Source: JAULZV01 sp032117135
GTDB taxonomy: Bacteria; Patescibacteriota; Minisyncoccia; Phycocordibacterales; JAACPR01
Length of the DNA stretch: 6,615 nucleotides
Reading direction: 5' to 3'
Assembly (NCBI GenBank): GCA_032117135.1
Contig: JAULZV010000033.1
Location: 1-6,615 of the forward strand
Below, piece after piece: positions 1-6,497 of the stretch (position 1 is the stretch's first letter; every line of letters starts with the position of its first letter). Under the pieces are notes generated by a model, which saw only the letters and a list, made by a program, of their open reading frames with translations, was not told the DNA's origin and made no database searches. Made by a program: the position numbers and the translations under genes.

Positions 1-1520
1 TTTGCTTTTTTGTTTTTGAGAACACGAACACCAAGCATTGTAACAACCGCAAGCGAAATAAAGATCGAAGCAAGCAAGACAATTGTGATTGTAACAGGAA
101 TTGATTCGATAAATTTGCCCATAATACCACTCATCAAAAGCATCGGCAAAAATACAAACACTGTAGTTAATGTTCCGGCGATAAGTGGTTTTTGAAATTC
201 AAAAATAGTATCGATTGCAGCGTCGTACGAGTTCTTACCTTTTTTGATATTACTAAACATACTTTCAGTCACCACAATAGATGCATCCACCAAAATACCG
301 AGCGCTAGAATCAGTGAGAATAATGTAAGAAAGTTAATCGTATATCCAAGCGGATTAAGAAAAATAAACGTTATAAAAAATGTAAGCGGGATCACAAGGC
401 TTGCGAGCAACGCCTCCTTCCATCCCAAAAATACAATAAGAACAAGAAGCACGATAAGTATAGTCATAAAACCACTTGAGAGAAGATTTTGTAGATCAGT
501 TCGAATGAGTTTGGCATCATCTTCTACAATTCGAATATCGATCTCTTCTGGAAGATATGTCGCAAGTGCTGTGGTCAATACTTCTTGTGAAGCATCGACA
601 ACAGACAACACATCACCTTGTCCTGTGAGTTTGAATACTTGAAGTGTGACGGATGGTAAAGGTTCTTGATCACCAGCACCTAGACGCGTCAAAGTAGAAG
701 GTCTTGCAAAAGTATCTTGTACTGTTGCAATATCTCTTACAAAAACAGGTACCCCATCAAGAGTAGCAATGGCAGTATTTTCGACATCAGACACATCTGA
801 TAATCGTCCATCTAATCGAACAGTATAGACCGTATCAGATGTCTGAATTGAACCAATTGGAATATCACTATTTGCATTTGCGAGTCCACTTACAATCTGA
901 GAAAGTGATAACCCATACTGTCCAAGTGCTCCTTCACGAATCACAACTTCGATATACCGCTCAGGTGCATCAACAATGCGAACTTCAGATACTGCAGAAA
1001 TTTTTTCGATATCAGTTTGCAATTGCTCAGCATACTCTTTGAGTTGCGGAGTCTCAAATGGACCACTGAGTGCCATAGTCAAAATCGGCCGATCCGAAAA
1101 GCTCACCTGTTGAACGGTAGGATCCATCGCGTCACTTGGCAGATCTGAAATTGCTTTATCTACCTGTTCTCGCACATCAGCGAGTTTTTCTCGTCCTTCA
1201 CTATCAACATCAAAATTGACCATGATTTGTGAAAATCCTTGACTCGAGACCGATGTTACCGAATCAATATCAGGCATTCCTTGAACCCGACTTTCGATCT
1301 CGTTGGTGACAAGCTCTTCAACATCAATAGCCGAAGCTCCCGGAAGCAGCGTCGTCACTACAATAATCGGAATATCAATCTCGGGGCTCGACTCTTTGGG
1401 AATAGTTGCAATCGAAAATATTCCAAACAATACAATTGCTACAAGTAGGACATAAGTCAGTCGATAATTATCGATAAAGAATGTCCAGAAATTCTTTTTT
1501 GATTGAGGGATATGGTTCAT
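1..1520 (-). CDS. RND-family efflux transporter, N-terminal part (runs off left edge)
   Basis: Inner-membrane pump of the resistance-nodulation-division superfamily, expected to export hydrophobic or amphiphilic compounds using the proton gradient. From the ATG at 1518-1520 the frame stays open for 506 codons to the window edge, about half of a usual RND protein (around 1,000 residues). TM1 is at about residues 21-40, followed by a large extracytoplasmic porter region (about 41-345). Five more hydrophobic segments follow at roughly 350-367, 371-388, 395-418, 447-465 and 472-498. The TM4 relay motif reads GILVDASIVV (408-417), with Asp412 present and Ala where AcrB-type pumps have a second Asp. 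TM1 ends in the family-typical IPKESSPEIDIP. The start lies 3 bases after the adaptor stop codon, so the two genes form one operon. No strong ribosome-binding site is visible, so translational coupling is likely. Substrate unknown. Family assignment is firm. Confidence 0.93.
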   Translation of the reverse strand, partial: MNHIPQSKKNFWTFFIDNYRLTYVLLVAIVLFGIFSIATIPKESSPEIDIPIIVVTTLLPGASAIDVEELVTNEIESRVQGMPDIDSVTSVSSQGFSQIMVNFDVDSEGREKLADVREQVDKAISDLPSDAMDPTVQQVSFSDRPILTMALSGPFETPQLKEYAEQLQTDIEKISAVSEVRIVDAPERYIEVVIREGALGQYGLSLSQIVSGLANANSDIPIGSIQTSDTVYTVRLDGRLSDVSDVENTAIATLDGVPVFVRDIATVQDTFARPSTLTRLGAGDQEPLPSVTLQVFKLTGQGDVLSVVDASQEVLTTALATYLPEEIDIRIVEDDAKLIRTDLQNLLSSGFMTILIVLLVLIVFLGWKEALLASLVIPLTFFITFIFLNPLGYTINFLTLFSLILALGILVDASIVVTESMFSNIKKGKNSYDAAIDTIFEFQKPLIAGTLTTVFVFLPMLLMSGIMGKFIESIPVTITIVLLASIFISLAVVTMLGVRVLKNKKA

Positions 1521-1523
1521 ATA

Positions 1524-3005
1524 TTAATTAGTACGAGATTGAACCTTCATTCCTGCACGTAACCCTCGGGCTGAGGCGGCGATAATAGCGTCAGGATCGA
1601 TCCAGCTAGTGATTTCGATCGAATCACCAATGACTGATCCAGTCTCGACAGCGAGTTCTTCGAGGATACCGTCAGACGTAACAACAAATACAATTGAACC
1701 GCTTGCTTGTGGTTTAACGGCTTTGAGTGGCAAAGCAACTGATCCTGTCTCATCCGATGGATTTGTCGTAATCGAAATATCAACATACTCTCCCACTACC
1801 AAGTTTGATTCGTTATCCACAGGAGAAACGAGCACTTCTACTTTTCCATTTGAAGTATTGATTCCTGAACCAATGTTAGTGACGACTGCACGGATGTTAC
1901 CTTGAATCATTGCAGTATTACCAACTGCAATTAGCTTACTTTCATCACTGCTGACATATGATTGCACAAAAATACCAGATGAATTAATGATTCGAGCAAT
2001 TGTCTGTCCCATTGATACATAGTCCCCGACATTAGCCGAGATACTCACTACACTTCCTGAAAACGGTGCGCGAATACTTGTCTTAGCAAGCTGAGCATTA
2101 ACAGCTGCTACATTAGCTTGTGCTTGTCTCACTTGCGCTTCTTGAGCAGCAATTCGTTGATCACTGACTGATGATTGATTGAGCACCACATCCTTGGCTC
2201 GAAGTGCCGAATCATATGCATTTTTTGCGCTGGTATATGACGAACTTCTTTTGTTTGGAATTTCGACTACCCACTCTTTATTCGTATTGCGTGCACCTTC
2301 TTCACCTGAAAAGGTTATGTATAGACCCTTAGTTCCAAGACTGACAGGGTTAATTGTACTGACGGAATTAATTCCAGATTCGAGACCTGATATTCGAAAT
2401 GATGCACCTGAATCAGATGCAGAAGGATACGTTTCGATTATGTATCGGCCTTCTTTGAGATCATTGTATGTTCCTGAGATAACAGGTGCTGCAACATTAA
2501 CTTCTTCAGGATCTTCAAGCGGATATGCTTGCAGACCAGCATTAAGAAGCGCACGATATGCGTTCTCAATCAAAGTGTCTTGTTGCTCTTCGATTGCTTC
2601 AAGATCTCCATTCTGAGCGTTATTGCGTTTAAGTTCTTCGAGTTGCGCTTTTTGAATATCAACCGCTGCTTGAGCTTGCGCGAGTTGTGCAACGATATCA
2701 GCATTACTCAACTGAACAATAACTTGACCAGATGCAAGTGTGTCACCTACTTTGACCGAGCTTGAGGTCACTTGACCTGATGCTTGTGATTTGAGTTCTG
2801 CTTCGTTACTTGAAACAACGGATCCTGTAGTTGTAACTTGACCACCAGATGGATTGGCGATACTGATAGTATCAATTGTTCGAACAGCATCATTGTTTGT
2901 ACTGTCATCATCAGATGATCCTCCAAGTCGCGTTACGATTCCAATCAAAATAAGAACCGCAGGAACGAGATAATAGAGTGTTTTTTTATTTTTAAAATAT
3001 TTCAT
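1524..3005 (-). CDS. RND periplasmic adaptor / HlyD-like membrane fusion protein with inserted domain
   Basis: Adaptor subunit that pairs with the RND pump encoded next in the operon. The 493 residues begin with a basic start and one membrane anchor (about 9-26). There is no lipobox cysteine. The first half of the biotinyl-lipoyl-like barrel is at about 60-101 (GQVTSSSVKVGDTLASGQVI). A coiled-coil helix rich in Ala and Gln follows (102-158). The return helix (253-308) leads into the second lipoyl half with the classic TSIRAPFSGSVVS (309-321). A beta-barrel region (about 345-415) and a membrane-proximal domain (about 420-490) complete the fold. Residues 160-252 are unusual: they form a non-helical, Gly/Ser/Thr-rich beta-looking block set at the hairpin tip, where most adaptors have only a short turn. 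The length exceeds typical adaptors (350-420 residues) by about that block. Transcription probably starts at the promoter at 3086-3113. Upstream of the ATG there is only a weak AAGAAG. Confidence 0.92.
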   Translation of the reverse strand: MKYFKNKKTLYYLVPAVLILIGIVTRLGGSSDDDSTNNDAVRTIDTISIANPSGGQVTTTGSVVSSNEAELKSQASGQVTSSSVKVGDTLASGQVIVQLSNADIVAQLAQAQAAVDIQKAQLEELKRNNAQNGDLEAIEEQQDTLIENAYRALLNAGLQAYPLEDPEEVNVAAPVISGTYNDLKEGRYIIETYPSASDSGASFRISGLESGINSVSTINPVSLGTKGLYITFSGEEGARNTNKEWVVEIPNKRSSSYTSAKNAYDSALRAKDVVLNQSSVSDQRIAAQEAQVRQAQANVAAVNAQLAKTSIRAPFSGSVVSISANVGDYVSMGQTIARIINSSGIFVQSYVSSDESKLIAVGNTAMIQGNIRAVVTNIGSGINTSNGKVEVLVSPVDNESNLVVGEYVDISITTNPSDETGSVALPLKAVKPQASGSIVFVVTSDGILEELAVETGSVIGDSIEITSWIDPDAIIAASARGLRAGMKVQSRTN

Positions 3006-3044
3006 AATGGCGCGCTTCTTGAGTGTCTTATTCTTATAAGTAAA

Positions 3045-3073
3045 ATACGCTGTATTCTAACACATGAGCGTAT
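3045..3073 (-). promoter_or_regulatory. Leader inverted repeat, possible operator or 5' UTR stem
   Basis: A perfect 7-bp inverted repeat, ATACGCT and AGCGTAT, is separated by 15 bases. It begins about 6 bases downstream of the predicted transcription start of the efflux operon. It could be an operator for a dimeric repressor, since efflux operons are often controlled by TetR or MarR proteins, or a stem in the mRNA leader. A short TTTT follows the right arm on the coding strand, but the stem is too short and AT-rich for a confident terminator. No regulator gene is visible in the window. Confidence 0.35.
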
Positions 3074-3085
3074 GTTGTGCTTTAA

Positions 3086-3113
3086 ATTATATAGCAAATA
3101 TTGGGTTTGTCAA
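3086..3113 (-). promoter_or_regulatory. Sigma-70 promoter of the efflux operon
   Basis: On the minus strand a perfect -35 hexamer TTGACA (3113 to 3108) is followed after 16 bases by a perfect -10 hexamer TATAAT (3091 to 3086). The predicted transcription start is near 3079, giving a leader of about 74 bases before the adaptor ATG. The promoter lies in the 130-bp gap between the small gene at 3136 and the adaptor, so the efflux pair can be expressed independently of the R-M operon. Confidence 0.8.
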
Positions 3114-3135
3114 TATAAATTTAGAATAGATATAT

Positions 3136-3512
3136 TTACCTGCACGCTCCTACCCAGTCCCCGAACCAGATACGACCACGAGAACAATGAGTAGTTCCTC
3201 TTTGTGTCTCGATGAGGATAAGTTTTTGAGAAAAGTCTTCAGTTACATACTGTAGAATGAATATCTTGGAAGATTTACTTGTAGTATCGTCCTTAACTCC
3301 AAAATACGTCACCTTCACACTATACTGTTTTACTCCAGACTCTCTAATTCTTAACTTGTGTGATACATAATCCGAATAATCACCGATATATCCCTGCTCT
3401 GCAAGATATAATTCGACATCATGATGAATTTGTTCGTCTGTAATATTCGTCAGATGAAAATACAGCACACAGATGAATGTGAACAAAATAATAAGTGCGA
3501 GTATTTTTTCAT
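3136..3512 (-). CDS. Small membrane-anchored or secreted protein of unknown function, apparent N-terminal frameshift
   Basis: I do not recognise this gene. The main reading frame has no ATG: it is open from just below a stop at 3514-3516, and its first usual alternative start is a TTG at 3484-3486 (116 residues). An ATG at 3510-3512 begins ATG-A6-TAC, and its own frame encodes only 20 residues. With one more A in the tract it would join the main frame and give a 126-residue protein starting MKKILALIILFTFICVLYF, a typical lysine-plus-hydrophobic signal or anchor helix. The rest is a charged, soluble-looking domain (HDVELYLAEQGYIGDYSDYV, then alternating beta-like segments). It ends in a region with two cysteines (CSRGRIWFGDWVGAC), possibly a disulfide outside the cell. 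The ATG lies 20 bases after the endonuclease stop, so co-transcription with the R-M genes is likely. It may be a sequencing error, real frameshift, slippage site or alternative start. Confidence 0.6.
3504..3509 (-). other. A6 homopolymer at the apparent frameshift of the small gene
   Basis: Six A residues (coding strand) directly follow the ATG at 3510-3512. A seventh A would fuse the ATG to the long downstream frame and create a well-formed N-terminal signal or anchor segment. Homopolymers of this kind are known sites of sequencing error, replication slippage (phase variation) and transcriptional slippage. The window alone cannot tell these apart. Confidence 0.6.
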
Positions 3513-3532
3513 ATTATGAAAGCGCATGAATG

Positions 3533-4657
3533 TTAATTAGTTTTTAATTCTACCCAATTTTCATAAGATCCTATAGATGAAAAATTAATTTCAAAATAAC
3601 CATCGACTGTTTTATCGATCCGTACAGAATCAATACCGAGATCTAAAAGTTTTTTATAGGTGAGAATCTCACCAACATCTAAGTTTAAAACTTGTCTCAA
3701 AATCCACTCTCCGAGCTCTCTATTAGAATACGACATAAGTGCTTTGCTATTATCCTGACATACCTTAGTACTCATAATCTTGCCATCAGGGAGCCTTAAA
3801 TCAAACCGAGTATCCCTATGAGGAAAGAAGGAAGGTGCCAATGCATGAACCTTTGCAGGGATTGGGATATACACCTCATCAGGATGTCTGCCCCTTCCTC
3901 CAGCATTCCACTGATTAAGTCCACTTTTTTCTCCAACCTTCTTCTCTTTACCATATAGAGGCAAGAAAACCGTATCAATAATTCTCGAGTTATGTATCTG
4001 TTTTCTTTTGGAGAGAAATTCATGTATCTCATCTAGAGGTTCTTCTAAGATTTCAACAGGAAAACTTTGGACTTCTTTTACCAAAAATCTTTTTGTTAAA
4101 GTACTCTTGCTTAACATAAAAGAATATTCGTGATATTTATCAGAAAATTTGATCGTAGTTCCTTTGGGTCCACGTTCGATATTTTTGATTGAATTTATAT
4201 CAATCAAATCCATTGGTTCTTCAAATATTACAAATCTACCTTTATCTCTTACTACACAATGATAGATTGACTCCTTAATTCCAAATGCTCTATGCGTGAA
4301 ATTGATTCTCTCATTTCTTAGTCTGGCAACCTCGTTAATGAGAGATTGATCGTCCAGATGTTTATAGTCACTACTTTGAGCATTGAATTCTGCTATTTTT
4401 TGAAACGTTTTTCCATTCCCTAATAAGAAAGTCTTTAGCCCAATACCTAAATCATTTTTCTTTGCATCAGCAGAAACATCACTACGAGACAAATCATCTG
4501 CTTGAAAGGAATGACAAAAGACCCTTTCGGCTACTCGGTAATACAGATAAGGCACTGCGGAATCGCTATATAAATTAGATAATGCTCCCACAGTCTGAAG
4601 ATACCCTTGGTACGTGTCGATTTCTTTTTTGTCTTGTACCTGATAAAAAGTAGTCAT
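3533..4657 (-). CDS. Type II restriction endonuclease with NgoFVII/BfiI-like C-terminal DNA-binding domain
   Basis: Predicted to cut DNA at the site protected by the adjacent methyltransferase. The protein has 374 residues. About residues 244-370 match what I know of the B3-like DNA-binding domain found at the C-terminus of NgoFVII and BfiI and the N-terminus of EcoRII: SGLNQW, GRGRHPDEVYIPIP (254-267), FFP (277-279), FDLRLPDGK (285-293), QDNSKAL (301-307), LGEWILRQVLNL. The N-terminal half lacks the HxKxxxxD signature of phospholipase D-type nucleases such as NgoFVII and BfiI. Instead it has SRSDVSADAKKNDLGIGLKT (57-76), where an acidic cluster followed by GLK75 resembles a PD-(D/E)XK core (compare GVELKT in MutH), then a conserved-looking GNGKTFQKIAEFN (80-92). 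The catalytic assignment is inference. The start is 2 bases after the methyltransferase stop, indicating one operon. Its G+C is visibly lower than that of the efflux genes. Confidence 0.82.
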   Translation of the reverse strand: MTTFYQVQDKKEIDTYQGYLQTVGALSNLYSDSAVPYLYYRVAERVFCHSFQADDLSRSDVSADAKKNDLGIGLKTFLLGNGKTFQKIAEFNAQSSDYKHLDDQSLINEVARLRNERINFTHRAFGIKESIYHCVVRDKGRFVIFEEPMDLIDINSIKNIERGPKGTTIKFSDKYHEYSFMLSKSTLTKRFLVKEVQSFPVEILEEPLDEIHEFLSKRKQIHNSRIIDTVFLPLYGKEKKVGEKSGLNQWNAGGRGRHPDEVYIPIPAKVHALAPSFFPHRDTRFDLRLPDGKIMSTKVCQDNSKALMSYSNRELGEWILRQVLNLDVGEILTYKKLLDLGIDSVRIDKTVDGYFEINFSSIGSYENWVELKTN

Positions 4658-4659
4658 AT

Positions 4660-5826
4660 TTATTTTAGTGCTTTCATTATATTCTGAGCTATGCGTTTTA
4701 ACACGGGAACAGAAACAGAGTTTCCAAATTGTTTATATATATGAGAATCGGCAATATTTGGAAGTTTAAACGAATCAGGGAACCCTTGAATACGCGCGCA
4801 TTCTCGAGGCGTGAGTTTTCTAATACCTCTTATATCTTTTACAAGAGGTACATTATGACCTCCCATCCCCATATTTGCAGTCAAGGTTGGACAAACGCCA
4901 CTTTTATTTTCGCGTACATATTTTCTGCGCCACTGATATACTTTGTTTTGCTCAAATTCAAAGTTTTTTAATTTTTCAAATAAAGGCTTGTTGTTGTAAT
5001 AATATTTTTCATCTATCATTTCAGGTGATTCAAGTATATCCATAATATTAATAGTCAGTTCAGTTTTTTCAGGAAAATCAAAATATTGAATAAGTTCAGT
5101 ATCTTTTCTAAATCCAACAATATAAATCCTCTCTCTATTTTGAGGGACATTACCATATTCACTACTATTGAGAACCTTATATTTGATATCATACCCGATT
5201 TCATCCAAGGCCTGCTGAATAACTTTGAAAGTATTGCCATTGTCGTGTCCTTGCAAATTTTTTACATTCTCAAGCAAAAAACCCATAGGTTTTTTATGTT
5301 CAATAATACGAACCAAATCAAAGAACAGATTACCCCTTCCCTTTTTATCTTCAAAACCTTGTCGATATCCTGCAACAGAGAATGCTTGGCACGGAAAACC
5401 TCCCAACAAAAAATCGAAGTCAGGTAATTCTTTCTCGTTGACTACACGGATATCTTTTACAGTAAGTAGAGCATCGGAAAAATTTAGATCGTATGTATCT
5501 TTGCACTTTTGTTCATAATCATTAGAGAAGACTGTCTTGAACCCAGCTTCCTCAAAACCTACTCGAACTCCCCCAATACCCGCAAAAAAATCAGCTGTCG
5601 TAAAGATTTTGTTTTTTGAAGAATTAATGAATTTGACAATATCTTCATGCTTATAACGTCTAATTTTTTTGTCACCAAACTTAACCGCAGGCAATACACC
5701 GCTCTCATCCCAGCTTCTTAAGGTATTAGGATGCACTTTTAGTTTTTTTGCCACATCACTAATTGTGAGGAGTTGTGGTACATTATTTTTGCTCAAAATT
5801 GTGTTTTTTGACATATTACTTAACAT
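4660..5826 (-). CDS. DNA (cytosine-5) methyltransferase with N-terminal MerR-like HTH
   Basis: Transfers a methyl group from S-adenosylmethionine to C5 of cytosine, protecting host DNA from the partner endonuclease. The C5 motifs are in normal order within 388 residues. Motif I is DFFAGIGG (79-86). Motif IV is GGFPCQAFS (142-150), with catalytic Cys146. Motif VI is ENV (186-188), VIII QNRERIYIVGF (229-239), IX RKLTPRECARIQGFP (336-350) and X KQFGNSVSVPVL (365-376). The target-recognition region (about 260-330) includes VYQWRRKYVRENKSGVCPT and GGHNVPLV. Residues 18-70 are an added MerR-type helix-turn-helix (LLTISDVAKKLKVHPNTLRS, then RRYKHEDIVKFI), which suggests autoregulation. The first ATG (5824-5826) overlaps a TATAAT box, so the fifth codon ATG at 5812-5814 (384 residues, MSKNTILSK) may be the true start. 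The endonuclease follows 2 bases after the stop; methyltransferase-first order helps protect the host before cutting begins. Confidence 0.95.
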   Translation of the reverse strand: MLSNMSKNTILSKNNVPQLLTISDVAKKLKVHPNTLRSWDESGVLPAVKFGDKKIRRYKHEDIVKFINSSKNKIFTTADFFAGIGGVRVGFEEAGFKTVFSNDYEQKCKDTYDLNFSDALLTVKDIRVVNEKELPDFDFLLGGFPCQAFSVAGYRQGFEDKKGRGNLFFDLVRIIEHKKPMGFLLENVKNLQGHDNGNTFKVIQQALDEIGYDIKYKVLNSSEYGNVPQNRERIYIVGFRKDTELIQYFDFPEKTELTINIMDILESPEMIDEKYYYNNKPLFEKLKNFEFEQNKVYQWRRKYVRENKSGVCPTLTANMGMGGHNVPLVKDIRGIRKLTPRECARIQGFPDSFKLPNIADSHIYKQFGNSVSVPVLKRIAQNIMKALK

Positions 5827-5853
5827 TATATAACAATCTGATTTTCATACAAA
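5825..5853 (-). promoter_or_regulatory. Probable promoter of the R-M operon, overlapping the first ATG
   Basis: On the minus strand TATAAT (5830 to 5825) is preceded after 17 bases by TTTGTA (5853 to 5848), or after 16 bases by TTGTAT. The -10 is perfect and the -35 weak. The final AT of the -10 hexamer is also the start of the first methyltransferase ATG. Transcription would therefore begin near 5817-5819, downstream of that ATG, yielding a nearly leaderless mRNA starting a few bases before the ATG at 5812-5814. No other promoter in the upstream 197 bp looks better by eye. Confidence 0.5.
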
Positions 5854-5861
5854 GAGTTGTA
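5848..5861. repeat. Inverted repeat at the -35 of the R-M promoter, possible operator
   Basis: The 14-base sequence TACAAAGAGTTGTA is a 5-bp perfect inverted repeat (TACAA and TTGTA) around a 4-base centre. It covers the predicted -35 element. Because the methyltransferase carries its own DNA-binding HTH, this is the natural candidate for autoregulatory binding. Short AT-rich palindromes arise by chance, so this is only suggestive. Confidence 0.3.
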
Positions 5862-6023
5862 CAGACTATACACCCCATAGGTAAAATATATTTCAATTAA
5901 AGATAAAGAATATTGTACCTAAATCATAGACACAGATTTACATATAATATCAATAGCGTCCTCTTATAAGTTTTATGCGATCGACGTATATTCGAATGGA
6001 CGTCCGCACCTGAGACAATCCAC

Positions 6024-6497
6024 CTACCCATGCAAACCTATCTGTAATTCATAAAGTCGGCGATATTCTCCATTTTCAATTTCAAGAAGCTCTTTGTGGG
6101 TGCCTGATTCGATAATTCTACCTTCTTTGAAGACCAGAATTATATCTGCCTTGCGCACCGTACTGAGTCGGTGTGCAATGATAAATGTTGTTTTGCCAGT
6201 CATCAATTCGTCAAGCGAGTCTGTGATTATTTTTTCAGAACCAGCGTCGAGTGCCGAGGTTGGTTCGTCCAGAACAAGAATGCGAGGGTTACGCAAAATT
6301 GCTCGTGCAATGGCCACGCGTTGTTTTTGACCTACTGACAGCTTTACACCACGCTCTCCCACAACTTGATTCCATTTGTCAGGGAATTTTTCAATAAAAT
6401 CAAATGCATGTGCTTTGACCGCAGCTTGTTTAGCCTCTTCATCAGTCGCATCAAAACTTCCGTATTTTATATTCATTAAAATCGTATCAATCAAAAA
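6024..6497 (-). pseudogene. Truncated ABC exporter, C-terminal part of the nucleotide-binding domain
   Basis: This is the 3' remnant of an MsbA/multidrug-type ABC exporter. It keeps DTILMNIKYG, the signature loop as LSVGQKQR (LSGGQ in most members), Walker B and D-loop ILVLDEPTSALD, the H-loop IIAHRLST, and the usual ending (GRIIESGTHKELL...YRRLYELQ). The entire transmembrane domain, Walker A and Q-loop are absent. Homology stops near 6489-6497, exactly at the T-tract of a terminator belonging to the gene on the right. Upstream of that point the frame stays open to the window edge but has no ABC character, so the GTG at 6525-6527 is probably not a real start. A full exporter is about 570-600 residues; roughly 160 remain. 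ATP binding should be impossible without Walker A. The missing 5' part may lie beyond an inserted element outside the window. The stop is TAG at 6024-6026. Confidence 0.82.

Noticed and set aside
10..1448. Plus-strand open frames of 61-132 codons opposite the first 1,500 bases.
   Set aside because: The minus strand here encodes a continuous 506-codon RND protein with family motifs; the plus-strand frames are shadows.
1609..2765. Plus-strand open frames of 78-145 codons opposite the adaptor gene.
   Set aside because: They are antisense shadows of a clearly recognised minus-strand gene, with biased Ser/Thr composition and no domain.
5086..5518. Plus-strand open frames of 97-113 codons opposite the methyltransferase.
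   Set aside because: They overlie the catalytic motifs of a certain methyltransferase gene and show no protein-like features.
3129..5892. Near-matching inverted repeats, ATATATTTACCT at 3130-3141 and ATATATTTTACCT on the other strand near 5880-5891, bracketing the R-M genes and the small gene.
   Set aside because: They differ by an indel, are mostly AT-rich low-complexity sequence, and the left copy overlaps the stop codon of the small gene. No target duplication is seen, so chance is the simpler explanation.
5985..6006. Small palindromes TTCGAA and GGACGTCC just after the ABC remnant, considered as a recombination site or terminator.
   Set aside because: They are short, unrelated to one another, have no T-tract, and no second copy was found in the window.
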